Below, piece after piece: positions 26,362 through 35,302 of a DNA stretch of 64,000 nt. The number at the start of each line of letters is the position of its first letter. Positions within the stretch are counted from its first letter, which is position 1. The stretch covers positions 3,146,076 through 3,210,075 of the forward strand of contig NZ_LR027382.1 of NCBI RefSeq assembly GCF_900604385.1. The letters are read 5' to 3'. A program made the translations under genes and the position numbers. The notes under the pieces were generated by a model that saw only the letters and a program-made list of their open reading frames with translations, was not told the origin of the DNA and searched no databases. The stretch comes from Alistipes megaguti (GTDB lineage: Bacteria > Bacteroidota > Bacteroidia > Bacteroidales > Rikenellaceae).

Positions 26362-27254
26362 TTGCGGCGAGGCAGGGCTACGTTGATCGTTCGGCCGAAT
26401 TCAAAGACCGGAAGCACCGTGCGGGCATACTCCTGACCGCCCGAGAGCACCGTGCAGGTCGAGGGATCGGCCACACGGCAGCGGACAACATTCGTCTCCT
26501 TGGGTCCGGCCTCGAGTCCCGCTCCGGCCTCGGCGCCCGACGGCTCGATCTGCAGCAGGACGATGTCGCCCGAAAGATCGTTCTCCGGAAGCAAACCGCC
26601 GGCCGGACTGAAACGGCAGACGATATACTGCTTCTTGTCCGTCTGCGGATAGACCACATAGCGGCGCGTCGAGGTGGTGGTGACGTGTTTGCCCAGGAAG
26701 AGCTCCAGATAGCTCTGCTCCTGGCGGTCGATCTCCTTCAGCGCCGCATCCAGCCCCTGGCCGAAGACATTCTCACCCGCTTCGCCCGTGATGAGGTCGA
26801 GGCGGTGGCGACGCAGCGAATAGATCCGCTCGGCGGCCGCGCGCGCCGCATCCTCCAACGAAGAGGTCGTCATCTCAAGTTTGTCGGGCTGCAGCCGCGC
26901 AAACTCCTCATCCGTCGCGGCATAGCTCTGCACACGAGTCGCGGGGGCCGCCGGGGCCGTTGCGTTCAGACAGGTGGCGCCGTCGAGAAGGGCGATCCGG
27001 GCGCCGGTGATGCTCCACGTCGTCTTGTCGGCCAGCGCCGGCCGCACGCCCAGGAACTTCTGCGCATAGCGCGCGTAGGGCCCCGCCAGCGTCCGGTCGC
27101 ACTCGACGGTCAGGTCCACGGCAAGGATCGTCCGCGGCTGCGACACAACCACGCCGTCGGCCGTCTCGTTGGCACCCTGCAGGGCAATGTATGGATTCTG
27201 AGCCGAAGCGCCTCCCGCAAGCAGCAGGATCAGCGCCAAAAGTCTGTATTTCAT
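26358..27254 (-). CDS. DUF4831 family exported protein
   Basis: A 298-residue protein with a cleavable signal peptide (MKYRLLALILLLAGGASAQ). The body matches the Bacteroidota DUF4831 family as I know it: RTILAVDLTVECDRTLAGPY near residue 41, ARYAQKFLGV, a TSSLEDAARAAAERIYSLRR segment and repeated beta-rich parts. The family is probably periplasmic and has no known function. It is transcribed from its own promoter just upstream. Confidence 0.82.
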   Translation of the reverse strand: MKYRLLALILLLAGGASAQNPYIALQGANETADGVVVSQPRTILAVDLTVECDRTLAGPYARYAQKFLGVRPALADKTTWSITGARIALLDGATCLNATAPAAPATRVQSYAATDEEFARLQPDKLEMTTSSLEDAARAAAERIYSLRRHRLDLITGEAGENVFGQGLDAALKEIDRQEQSYLELFLGKHVTTTSTRRYVVYPQTDKKQYIVCRFSPAGGLLPENDLSGDIVLLQIEPSGAEAGAGLEAGPKETNVVRCRVADPSTCTVLSGGQEYARTVLPVFEFGRTINVALPRRK

Positions 27255-27283
27255 GGTCTGAATAGTTTGATGCTGTCGAAGAA

Positions 27284-27314
27284 CAAAAGTAGCGTTTTTT
27301 CGCGTGTCGTCAAA
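27284..27314 (-). promoter_or_regulatory. Consensus promoter for the DUF4831-alkylation operon
   Basis: On the minus strand, TTTG (27311-27314), a 19-bp spacer and TACTTTTG (27284-27291) match the Bacteroidota consensus. The -33 box overlaps the stop codon of the upstream TrmN6-like gene. Confidence 0.75.
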
Positions 27315-28059
27315 ATTTCAGGTAAAAATCACGCGTCAGCGCCCGGTATTCGGGCGTATAGTCTTCGTGGGCGCCCGTTCCGATGGTCAGTTCGTCGATC
27401 CGAAGATCCGTATCCGTGCCGCAGGCCACCGCCGGATCCCCGGCCGGGGAGAACTCCATCAGCACCCGGCGGGGAGCCCGGCGGGGCGTGGTGCGAACCC
27501 ACGTGAGGCGTCGCAACCGCAGGTGCTGCACCGCCAGCCGCCGGAACCGTTCGGCCTCGGGTGTCGGCAGCACCACGGCAAAGCGTCCGCCAGGCGAAAG
27601 AAGCCGGACAACCGCGTCGAGAAGCTCTTCGTAGGAGAGGCTGACCGTATGGCGGGCCGTCGTGCGACCCGGGTCGGGGCAGGTCAGCGAATCGACATAG
27701 AAGGGCGGATTCGAGACGATCAGGTCGTAGCGCTCCGCGGGGCGGAACTCCTGGATCGCCTGCCCGACGAAGTGCAGACGGTCGCCCCAGGGCGAGGCGT
27801 CACCGTTCTCGCGCGCATCCGACAGGTCGTCGATATCGACTCCCGTGATCTCGGCCTGCGGGCAACGCTGCGCCAGCATCACGGCAATCAGCCCCGTACC
27901 GGTACCGATGTCGAGGATTTGCCGGTCCGTGGGCCGCACACCGACCCACGCGCCGAGCAGCACGCCGTCCGTACCGACCTTCATCGCAGTGCGCTGCTGG
28001 CGGATCGTGAAGCGTTTGAAGCGAAAGGCTCCTTCGAGATGATCGACGGGTTCACTCAT
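27310..28059 (-). CDS. trmN6: tRNA1(Val) adenine-N6 methyltransferase family protein
   Basis: A 249-residue class I SAM-dependent methyltransferase. The SAM site ILDIGTGTGLIAVMLAQR is near residue 55 and the N6-adenine catalytic motif IVSNPPFY near 117. It matches the YfiC/TrmN6 group that methylates A37 of tRNA-Val. The start MSEPVDHLEGAFRFKRF at 28059 fits the family N-terminus and overlaps the upstream gene by eight bases. Confidence 0.9.
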   Translation of the reverse strand: MSEPVDHLEGAFRFKRFTIRQQRTAMKVGTDGVLLGAWVGVRPTDRQILDIGTGTGLIAVMLAQRCPQAEITGVDIDDLSDARENGDASPWGDRLHFVGQAIQEFRPAERYDLIVSNPPFYVDSLTCPDPGRTTARHTVSLSYEELLDAVVRLLSPGGRFAVVLPTPEAERFRRLAVQHLRLRRLTWVRTTPRRAPRRVLMEFSPAGDPAVACGTDTDLRIDELTIGTGAHEDYTPEYRALTRDFYLKF

Positions 28060-28834
28060 GGTCGTTGAGAATTCGGTCCATACCGGCTCCGAAGAGCGAA
28101 AAATCGTATCGCACGGGGTCCGCCGCGTCGAACTCACGAAGCCGCGAGGTGATCTCCTCGACAGCCCGCCAGTCGTTCTGACGCCGCGTGAGCAACCCCA
28201 GAGCCCGTCCCGTCACGCCGACGTGGAGGTCCAGCGGCAGGTAAAGCGCCGACATCGGAATACGCCGCCAAAGGCCGAAATCGACCCCGCGGTCGTCGCG
28301 GCGGACCATCCACCGCAGGTACATGCACAGCCGTTTGCAGGCCGCTCCCCGCTCGATCGACGAGAGGTGTTTCTCGCAGCGCGGGGCGTGGGGCGCAGCG
28401 AAGAACTCCCGGCGGAACTCCGCCAGCACGGGCCGCAGATCGCCGTGCACCGCGTAACGCTCTTCGAAAAAGGCTCCCAGTCCGCCGTAGCGCTCCTCGA
28501 AGCCCCGCAGCGCCAGCACAAAATCCCTGAGATCACCGCCGTTGAAGGTGCGGTGGACAAAAGTTTCCAGCTGCTTGAGTTCACGCTCCGAGGCATGGCG
28601 CACGAAGTCCGCCGGGGCGTTGTCCATCAGAAGCATCATCCGGTGGCCGTTGCGGACGATCGAACGGCGGTTGCCCCAGGCAATCGTGGCCGACAGAAAA
28701 CCGGCAATCTCCCGGTCGGCGCGCTCCGTGAAGCGGTGCGGCACCGAAATCGGATCGTCCGGGATGAACTCCGGGCGGTTATAGCGGTCATAGAGCGATT
28801 CGAGCAGCTCCCTGAGCAGCGAGGGTTCCATCAT
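28052..28834 (-). CDS. TIGR02757 (DUF2400) family protein
   Basis: A 260-residue protein of the uncharacterised TIGR02757 family. Diagnostic segments are RYNRPEFIPDDPISVPHRF near residue 18, ATIAWGNRRSIVRNG near 50 and, in the C-terminal half, a helix-hairpin-helix-like region with KRLCMYLRWMVR. The fold is thought to resemble DNA glycosylases, but no activity is known to me. The start is chosen at one of two adjacent ATGs (28834 or 28831). The gap to the upstream ATPase gene is 138 bp. Confidence 0.82.
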   Translation of the reverse strand: MMEPSLLRELLESLYDRYNRPEFIPDDPISVPHRFTERADREIAGFLSATIAWGNRRSIVRNGHRMMLLMDNAPADFVRHASERELKQLETFVHRTFNGGDLRDFVLALRGFEERYGGLGAFFEERYAVHGDLRPVLAEFRREFFAAPHAPRCEKHLSSIERGAACKRLCMYLRWMVRRDDRGVDFGLWRRIPMSALYLPLDLHVGVTGRALGLLTRRQNDWRAVEEITSRLREFDAADPVRYDFSLFGAGMDRILNDHE

Positions 28835-28972
28835 GGTCAATTCGGGAATAGAATCAAACGTCGCAGCGGCTGCTGCCGCCGGCATGGACAAACGGAATGC
28901 GGGGTACACGCCGAATCGCAGACATCGGGGCCACGGTCCGGCAGAAGAGCCCCCGTTCACGAAAAAAAAGGA

Positions 28973-29629
28973 TCAGGGTTCGACGATCCGTCCGTCGGAC
29001 ATCGTAATCTTCCGGTCGGCCATCGAGGCCAGATGCTCGTCGTGGGTCACCAGAATGGTCGTCTGCCCCAGGCGGTCGCGCAGTTCGAAAAAGAGGCGGT
29101 GGATCTCTTCGCGGTTGTGCGAATCGAGGTTGCCCGAGGGTTCGTCGGCCAGCAGCACCGCCGGCGAGTTGATCAGCGCCCGCGCAATGGCCACGCGCTG
29201 CTGTTCACCGCCCGACAGCTGGGCCGGTTTATGGTCGCGGCGCGCCGAAAGACCCATCAGCTCGAGCAGCTCCGCGGCTCGGCGCTCCACCTCGGCCCGC
29301 GGCCGGCGGCCGATCAGCCCCGGAATGCAGACATTCTCAAAGGCCGTAAATTCGGCCAGCAGGTGGTGAAACTGAAAGACAAAGCCGATCCGCTCGTTGC
29401 GGAAGCGCGACAACGCCTTGTCATCCAGCGTAAAGACGTCCGTCCCGTCGATCTCGACACGGCCCGAATCGGGACGCGACAACGTCCCGATGATCTGCAG
29501 CAGCGTCGTCTTCCCGGCGCCGCTCGCCCCGACAATCGAGACCACCTCGCGCGGCGCAACCTCCAGCGACACGCCCCGCAGCACCTCCAGCGTGCCGAAA
29601 CTCTTGTGTATATCCGTTATGCGTATCAT
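28973..29629 (-). CDS. lolD: LolD-like ABC transporter ATP-binding protein
   Basis: A 218-residue ATPase of the LolD/MacB class. Walker A GASGAGKTT (near residue 36), the Q-loop in FVFQFHHLL, the ABC signature LSGGEQQRVAIAR and Walker B VLLADEPSGNLD are all present, as is the H-loop in VTHDEHL. It probably powers lipoprotein release from the inner membrane, working with LolCE-type permeases encoded elsewhere. The start ATGA overlaps the folP stop by four bases. Confidence 0.88.
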   Translation of the reverse strand: MIRITDIHKSFGTLEVLRGVSLEVAPREVVSIVGASGAGKTTLLQIIGTLSRPDSGRVEIDGTDVFTLDDKALSRFRNERIGFVFQFHHLLAEFTAFENVCIPGLIGRRPRAEVERRAAELLELMGLSARRDHKPAQLSGGEQQRVAIARALINSPAVLLADEPSGNLDSHNREEIHRLFFELRDRLGQTTILVTHDEHLASMADRKITMSDGRIVEP

Positions 29630-30441
29630 GATCGGAATGCATTGAACAGTTTGACCGTATCGACCGCCTCGCGCACGTCGTGGACCCGAAGGATCCGCGC
29701 CCCCTGACGCAGGCACTCCCAGTCGAGCGCCACGGTCCCGGCCAACGACTCCTCCGGCGTACAGCCCAGCGTGCGGTAGATCATCGACTTGCGCGAAAGC
29801 CCCGCCAACACCGGAAATCCCTCTCCGCACAGGCGGTGCAGACCGCGCAGCAGTTCGAAATTCTGCGCCGCGGTCTTGGCAAAGCCGAAGCCCGGATCGA
29901 GGATGATCCGCTCGCGGCGGATGCCCGCCGCCATCATCTCGTCGGTCCGGCGGCGGAAATAGTCGACCACCTCGGTGGTGATGTCGCGCCGGTAGTCGGT
30001 CTGCGCCTGCATCGTCTGCGGCGTCCCTTTCATGTGCATCGCCACGTAGGGAAGGTCGTATCGGGCCACCGTCTCCAGCATCTTCGCATCCAGTTCGCCC
30101 GCCGAGATGTCGTTGACGACCACCTCGCCGAAGGCTTCGACCGTGCGCGCGACCACCTCGCTGCGGAACGTGTCGATCGAGACCGTCATCCCCGGGGCCA
30201 GGCGCCGCACCGTCTCCACGCCGAGCGCCACGCGCCGCCACTCCTCCTCCGTCGGAACCTCGTCGGCCCCCGGACGCGAGGAGTACCCCCCGACGTCGAT
30301 CAGCGAAGCCCCCTCGTCGAGCGCCTCGCGCACGCGGCGTTCGACGGCATCTCGCTCCGGCATACGGCTCCCCGCATAGAACGAATCGGGCGTGACGTTC
30401 AGAATCGCCATCACCTGCGGCACGGTCAGATCAGGCATCAT
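29626..30441 (-). CDS. folP: Dihydropteroate synthase
   Basis: A 271-residue folate-pathway enzyme joining p-aminobenzoate to dihydropterin pyrophosphate. The signatures MAILNVTPDSF, DVGGYSSRPGA, VNDISAGELD, ILDPGFGFAK and GLSRKSMI are intact. Start is one of two adjacent ATGs (30441 chosen). It overlaps coaE by about 11 bases. In many Bacteroidota folP is followed by cdaA, but here cdaA lies 14 kb away. Confidence 0.95.
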   Translation of the reverse strand: MMPDLTVPQVMAILNVTPDSFYAGSRMPERDAVERRVREALDEGASLIDVGGYSSRPGADEVPTEEEWRRVALGVETVRRLAPGMTVSIDTFRSEVVARTVEAFGEVVVNDISAGELDAKMLETVARYDLPYVAMHMKGTPQTMQAQTDYRRDITTEVVDYFRRRTDEMMAAGIRRERIILDPGFGFAKTAAQNFELLRGLHRLCGEGFPVLAGLSRKSMIYRTLGCTPEESLAGTVALDWECLRQGARILRVHDVREAVDTVKLFNAFRS

Positions 30442-31039
30442 GGCGGCGATGGTGGGCTTCAAGCGTGAAACGTCGGTCAAGTTCGGCCACCGTCGGTTCG
30501 AGATCCTCCTCGCGGATGTTCACCACGCAGTAGTCGGCCCGGTCGCGCAGCGTATCGTCGTCCAGCTGGGCGGCCATGCGCCGCAGAACCGACTCCCGGT
30601 CACAGCCGTCGCGCCGGCACGTGCGCTCCAGACGCAGCTCGAACGGCGCCACCACGGCAACCGTCCGGTCCACGGAGTGCTCCAGACCCGCCTCGAAGAG
30701 AATCGCACTCTCCAGCACCACATAGGGGGAGAGCTGACGTTCGGCCCACGCCGCAAAGTCCGCCTTCACGGCCGGATGGACCTGCGCATCGAGATCCGCC
30801 AGCGCCTCGGAATCCGTGAAGACCCGCGAAGCCAGATAGCCGCGGTTCAAGGCGCCGTCGGCCGTATAGGCCTCGGCCCCGAAGCGCGCCGAAATCGCCG
30901 CGCGAAGCGCCGCATCCTCCGTCATCAGCCGCTTGGCTTCCCGGTCCGAATCGTAGACCGCAATGCCCCGTTGTGCAAAGAGGCGGCATACGGTGCTCTT
31001 CCCGCTCCCGATGCCGCCCGTAATTCCAATCTTCATCAT
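30431..31039 (-). CDS. coaE: Dephospho-CoA kinase
   Basis: A 202-residue enzyme for the last step of coenzyme A synthesis. The P-loop GGIGSGKSTVCRLFAQRG is at residues 8-25. DSDREAKRLM, the CoA-site Asp region, and LLESAILFE-like VVLESAILFEAGLE are intact. It overlaps the YbbR-like gene upstream by four bases. Confidence 0.94.
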   Translation of the reverse strand: MMKIGITGGIGSGKSTVCRLFAQRGIAVYDSDREAKRLMTEDAALRAAISARFGAEAYTADGALNRGYLASRVFTDSEALADLDAQVHPAVKADFAAWAERQLSPYVVLESAILFEAGLEHSVDRTVAVVAPFELRLERTCRRDGCDRESVLRRMAAQLDDDTLRDRADYCVVNIREEDLEPTVAELDRRFTLEAHHRRHDA

Positions 31040-31434
31040 GACTTCGCCTGCGGTTGGTCGATCTCCGGAATATCCTTGATCGAGATGATCTTGATGTCGC
31101 TGAATCGCGGCGCCAGCGCATCCTGCAACGACTGCGGGTCGATGACCAGTTTGCCCTCGTGGCCCTCCTCCTGCGAAGGGCGCGTCTTGAGCTCCGAAAG
31201 CGGAATCCGCAACCGTTTGTTCATGTAGACCCGGTAGCCGAACAGATTCGTCCCGACCCCCTCCACCACGCACGTCACCTCGAAGGGCTGATCGTCGACA
31301 CTCACCCGGACGGTCTGTTCCGTCGTATAGGTATAGCTCAGTTTGGCAATGTACCAAAGAATGAACGACGCCACGAGCAGCGCCAGAAAGACCGGCGAGA
31401 CGTAACGTCGCATTCCATGCAGCAGATTTTCCAT
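31036..31434 (-). CDS. Short YbbR-like (CdaR-type) membrane protein
   Basis: A 132-residue protein with one membrane helix (residues about 12-32) and one YbbR-like beta domain facing the periplasm (YTTEQTVRVSVDDQPFEV). YbbR/CdaR proteins often carry several such domains and modulate diadenylate cyclase in other bacteria; this version is short. It heads the operon with coaE and folP. The family assignment rests on the anchor plus domain pattern, so it is only moderately firm. Confidence 0.65.
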   Translation of the reverse strand: MENLLHGMRRYVSPVFLALLVASFILWYIAKLSYTYTTEQTVRVSVDDQPFEVTCVVEGVGTNLFGYRVYMNKRLRIPLSELKTRPSQEEGHEGKLVIDPQSLQDALAPRFSDIKIISIKDIPEIDQPQAKS

Positions 31435-31456
31435 AGTGTGACCTCTATCTTCCCGA

Positions 31457-31488
31457 CAAAGGTAAAAAATAAATACCAATTTGCCAAC
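31457..31488 (-). promoter_or_regulatory. Promoter for the YbbR-coaE-folP operon
   Basis: On the minus strand, TACCTTTG (31457-31464) is preceded by GTTG (31485-31488) with a 20-bp spacer, one mismatch from the Bacteroidota consensus. Confidence 0.7.
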
Positions 31489-31515
31489 GACAATCCGCCA
31501 TCGGCCGTCGCCGGC

Positions 31516-31788
31516 TCAGAATCCTGTGCCGTTGGCCGCCAGCACGTAGAGATTCAGGTAAGAGGCGAAGAGGATCCAGATCAGGTAGGGGACGAACAGC
31601 CAGCCGGCCAGACGCTGGCGATGGCGCAGCGTCCGCACAACATCAGTCCCGTCGAAAGCGCCAAGGCGCTGACTCCGCCGATCAGGCAAGCTATCGACGG
31701 CACGCGGGAGGTCCGGTTCTCCAAGGCTACGGTAATCGTGCCTTCGTGATTCTTTAATCGCAAAAAACATGCCGACGGATGAGAACAC
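31516..31788 (-). pseudogene. TspO/MBR C-terminal remnant
   Basis: The last 33 codons on the minus strand (LAGWLFVPYLIWILFASYLN and beyond) match the final membrane helix of TspO/MBR proteins, including the diagnostic PYxxW and LN. Upstream in the same frame the sequence is not hydrophobic, while another frame reads CLIGGVSALALSTGLML, which looks like a further helix. An intact TspO needs about 155 residues and five helices. This looks like a frame-disrupted, truncated copy. Confidence 0.72.
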
Positions 31789-31791
31789 GAA

Positions 31792-31822
31792 AAAGCCGCT
31801 CCCGGAATCCGGAAGCGGCTTT
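31792..31822 (-). terminator. Terminator after secDF
   Basis: A 14-bp stem (AAAGCCGCT..CCGG with one mismatch) and three-base loop; on the minus strand it is followed by a short T run. It begins about 20 bp after the secDF stop. Confidence 0.8.
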
Positions 31823-31842
31823 GAGTTCAGCCTCGAAAGCGA

Positions 31843-34800
31843 TTATTTCTCCTCGTCGATCTTGGCGCGCTTCTTCATCAGATCGTAGGCGAGCGGCGTA
31901 GCGATGAAAATCGTGGCCATCGTACCGACTACTACGCCGATGATCAGCGCGAAAATGAAGCCACGGATCGTCTCGCCGCCGAAGAAGAAGATTGCAAGCA
32001 GCGTAACGAGCGTCGTGCCCGACGTATTGATCGTACGCGACAGCGTCGAGTTGATAGCGTTGTTCACGTTCTCATAGAGGCTCCGCTTCGGATAGATACC
32101 CAGGTACTCGCGGATTCGGTCGAAGACAACCACCGTATCGTTGATCGCATATCCGATGATCGTCAGAATGGCCGCAATGAAGGCCTGATTCACCTCCAGG
32201 TTGAAAGGCAGAATACCGTAGAACATCGAGAAGATACCGATGATCAGCAGCGCATTGACGGCCAGGGCCAGCGTGGCACCCGTTGCCCACTGCCAGCGCT
32301 TGAAGCGGAACGTGATGTAGAGTCCGATGGCAATCAGAGAGAAGAGCACCGAGTAGACGGCGTTCCACGTCGTGTCGTTGGCAATCGAAGGTCCGATCTT
32401 GTCGGCCGTCAGAATACCGTTCACATCGGTCTGCGTGCTGCGGAACTGGTCGAAGGTGATGTCATACGAGTAGAGCGGCTTCAGTGCTTTGTAGATCAGC
32501 TCCTCAACCTCGCCCGTAGCCTCATCCGACGTATCGTCGTAACGGTACTGCGTCACGATGCGCATCTGGTTCTCGTTGCCGTACTGCTTGACCTCGAAGC
32601 TGATCGACGACTCGTCGGCCCCTTCGATCTGCGAGAAGACACGCTCCATGTTCGCACGAACCTCCTCGGCCGACACGGCCTTGTCGAAACGAACCACATA
32701 GGCGCGGCCGCCCGTGAACTCGGCACCCAGGTTCAGACCCCGGACGAAGAACGAAAGAATCGACAGCACGATCAGCGCGCCCGAAATCCAGTAGGCTACC
32801 TTACGCTTGCTCAGGAAGTTGACGTGCGTATTGCTGAGGAACTTCTCCGACCACTTGTACGAGAAGGAGATCGAGCCCCACTTCGCAACGATCCAATCGA
32901 TCAGCAGACGCGTGATGAAGATCGCGCAGAAGACCGACGTAATGATACCGATGATCAGCGTCGTGGCGAAGCCCTGAACCGGACCCGTACCGAAGATGAA
33001 GAGCACGATACCCGTAATGATCGTCGTCAGCTGTCCGTCGATGATGGCCGAGTAGGCCTTCGAGAAACCTTCCTTGATGGCCAGCGACAGACCCTTGCCC
33101 TCGCGAAGCTCCTCCTTGATACGTTCGTAGATGATCACGTTGGCGTCGACGGCCATACCCATCGTCAGCACGATACCCGCAATACCCGGCAGCGTCAGCA
33201 CCGCACCGAACGATACCAGTACGCCCATCAGCAGGAAGACGTTCATCAGCAGTGCCACATCGGCCATCCAACCCGCCGTCTTGTAGAACAGCCCCATGTA
33301 GAGCAGCACCAGAATGAAGGCGACGACGAACGACAGCATACCGGCGTTGATCGACTCCTGTCCCAGCGACGGTCCTACGACCGTATCCTGGATGATCTTC
33401 GCCGGAGCCGGAACCTTACCCGAGTTGAGCACGTTGGCAAGGTCCTGGGCCTCCTGGATCGTGAAGTCGCCCGTGATCTGCGACTGTCCCTTGTCGATCT
33501 TCGTATTGACACGCGGGGCCGAGTAGACATAGCCGTCGAGAACGATGGCAATGCACTTGCCGATGTTCTCGCCCGTCATGCGGGCCCACTTCTGCGTACC
33601 CTCGGCGTTCATCGTCATCGAAACCTCGGCCGTGGCGCCGCGCTGCGCATACTGCTCGCGGGCGTCCGTTACGACCGATCCGTCGAGCGGCGCCTTGCCG
33701 TCGGGTGTCGTCACCTTGATGGCGTAGAGGTAGTAACGGCCGTCGATGTGGTCGTCGCCCTTCACGCCCCACTTGAAGAGGATGTCGGCCGGGAAGAGGT
33801 CGCGAACCTCCGGACGGGCCAGATATTCGTTCACCGTAGCAATGTCGGCCTTATAGGCGGCTCCGATGGCGGCGCCTCCGGCATAGTTGGGATCCAGCAC
33901 CGCAAAGAGCGGGTTCTGCGCCTGGTCGAAGTTGCCCGTATGGGCCGTCTCGGACTTGGCCGTCGAGTCGGCGCCGATCTCACCGATCAGACCCTCACCG
34001 GCCGTCGGTGCGGCGGCCTCGGCGGCAGGCTGCTCCGTGGCGTTCTCCGTGGCCGGGGCGGCAGTATGCGAAGCCTCTTCCTTGAGGAGCTTGTCGGCCG
34101 ATACCAGCATCGGAAGCACCTCGCGGGCGTCGTACGTCAGCCAGAACTCCAGCGAGGCCGTTCCCTGCAGCAGGTCGCGCACACGCTGCGGCTCCTTCAC
34201 GCCCGGGAGCTCGACCAGAATGCGGTGCGAGTTCGGAAGGCGCATGATGTTGGGCTGCGTTACACCGAAGTGGTCGATACGGCTGCGCAGCACGTTGAAC
34301 GAAGCGCCGATGGCTGCCTCGGTCTCGCGCTTGAGCATCTTCTCCACGTCGGCATCCGAACTCTCGAGCGTGATGTCCTTGCGGTCGGGGCTCACGAAGA
34401 TCGCGGCAATCGGACTGCCGTTCGACAGACGCGAGTAGGCCTTCACGAAGTCGCCGATGTAGTCGTTCGACGAACCGTCCTTCATGGCCACATTGGCCTC
34501 GGCAATGGCCTGCTGGAAGGCCGGATCGTTCTGGCTGTCGCCGGCAAGCGCCTTCACGACATCCTCGACCTGAACCTCCAGCATGACGTTCATTCCGCCC
34601 TTCAGGTCCAGACCCAGATTCAGTTCCTTCTCCTTGCACTCCTTGTAGGTGAACTTCTTGAAGCCCACGTTGTAGACCGTCAGGTTCTGGATCGAATCCA
34701 GGTAATGCTGTTCGGCCGCCGACTGCTCGTCGATGGGGAACTGGGCAGCGTAGGCCGCCGCCTTCTTCTCTACGCTCCGCGTCTTGAACGTGAACGAGAG

Positions 34801-34863
34801 TTGATAAACACATGCGAGGGCCAGAAGCACCGCGATGAGTTTAATGAAACCTTTACTTTGCAT
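31843..34863 (-). CDS. secDF: Protein translocase subunit SecDF (fused)
   Basis: A 1006-residue fusion of SecD and SecF, the proton-driven accessory of Sec export. The SecD part has an N-terminal helix, DLGLDLKGGMNV near residue 80, the large periplasmic P1 domain (with an Ala/Glu/Thr-rich insertion near residues 265-300) and GMAVDANVIIYERIKEELREG near 590. The SecF part contains AINDTVVVFDRIREYLG near 915. Fused SecDF is the usual Bacteroidota arrangement. The gene has its own terminator. Confidence 0.96.
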   Translation of the reverse strand: MQSKGFIKLIAVLLALACVYQLSFTFKTRSVEKKAAAYAAQFPIDEQSAAEQHYLDSIQNLTVYNVGFKKFTYKECKEKELNLGLDLKGGMNVMLEVQVEDVVKALAGDSQNDPAFQQAIAEANVAMKDGSSNDYIGDFVKAYSRLSNGSPIAAIFVSPDRKDITLESSDADVEKMLKRETEAAIGASFNVLRSRIDHFGVTQPNIMRLPNSHRILVELPGVKEPQRVRDLLQGTASLEFWLTYDAREVLPMLVSADKLLKEEASHTAAPATENATEQPAAEAAAPTAGEGLIGEIGADSTAKSETAHTGNFDQAQNPLFAVLDPNYAGGAAIGAAYKADIATVNEYLARPEVRDLFPADILFKWGVKGDDHIDGRYYLYAIKVTTPDGKAPLDGSVVTDAREQYAQRGATAEVSMTMNAEGTQKWARMTGENIGKCIAIVLDGYVYSAPRVNTKIDKGQSQITGDFTIQEAQDLANVLNSGKVPAPAKIIQDTVVGPSLGQESINAGMLSFVVAFILVLLYMGLFYKTAGWMADVALLMNVFLLMGVLVSFGAVLTLPGIAGIVLTMGMAVDANVIIYERIKEELREGKGLSLAIKEGFSKAYSAIIDGQLTTIITGIVLFIFGTGPVQGFATTLIIGIITSVFCAIFITRLLIDWIVAKWGSISFSYKWSEKFLSNTHVNFLSKRKVAYWISGALIVLSILSFFVRGLNLGAEFTGGRAYVVRFDKAVSAEEVRANMERVFSQIEGADESSISFEVKQYGNENQMRIVTQYRYDDTSDEATGEVEELIYKALKPLYSYDITFDQFRSTQTDVNGILTADKIGPSIANDTTWNAVYSVLFSLIAIGLYITFRFKRWQWATGATLALAVNALLIIGIFSMFYGILPFNLEVNQAFIAAILTIIGYAINDTVVVFDRIREYLGIYPKRSLYENVNNAINSTLSRTINTSGTTLVTLLAIFFFGGETIRGFIFALIIGVVVGTMATIFIATPLAYDLMKKRAKIDEEK

Positions 34864-34919
34864 TTGGAAAAAATAGTTGTTATTATGTTTGTTTTAATGT
34901 CGTTGGGCACAATAGCACG

Positions 34920-34927
34920 CAAAGATA
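34920..34927 (-). promoter_or_regulatory. -7 element for secDF
   Basis: TATCTTTG on the minus strand, a perfect Bacteroidota -7 box, 57 bases before the secDF start. No clear TTTG lies at -33; a T-rich stretch sits there instead. Confidence 0.6.
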
Positions 34928-35253
34928 GAAAAAAAGAATTAAATCCCACGGTTTCAGCGGCAGAAAATGGCCATTGCGGCAAAATTATCACCCCTGCAGC
35001 CCCGTTGCGCACGTTGCGGCGGCATGGGCGCTCACGCAACGGAGCCGCCGGAATGTCGGGCTGCGGCGTCGAGGGCATTCGGACGGCGCAGGGGAGCGTG
35101 CCCGGCCGAGATCTTCCTCCTGCGTTTCTCGATGGCCTGTCTCTGCATCCTCCCCCTGACCCGCGGACGACTCCTCGCCAGCTCGGGCGCGCCGAACGGC
35201 CCGAAAAAAACCAAAAGCACAACCCCGAAGGCATAATTCACAGCCGGAATTCG

Positions 35254-35281
35254 CTTTTTAGCCAATCTTTTCGTACCTTCG
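35254..35281 (+). promoter_or_regulatory. Candidate promoter for the GH29 gene
   Basis: A T-rich -33 region at 35254-35258 is followed at about 16-19 bp by TACCTTCG (35274-35281), one base off the -7 consensus TAnnTTTG. It ends 21 bases before the start codon. Confidence 0.5.
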
Positions 35282-35302
35282 GGTATTCAATCCCCGAACA
35301 CG

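Larger units (their letters stand above)
34864..35302. other. Divergent intergenic region between secDF and the GH29 gene
   Basis: These 439 bases carry two divergent promoters, one at each end. Between them lies GC-rich sequence with open frames that lack an ATG with a ribosome site. I see no convincing gene, RNA or repeat in it. Confidence 0.5.

Noticed and set aside
35032..35265. 77-codon minus-strand frame with a hydrophobic start (AVNYAFGVVLLVFFG)
   Set aside because: It begins with TTG, has no ribosome site that I can see, and its second half is low complexity. A small membrane protein cannot be excluded.
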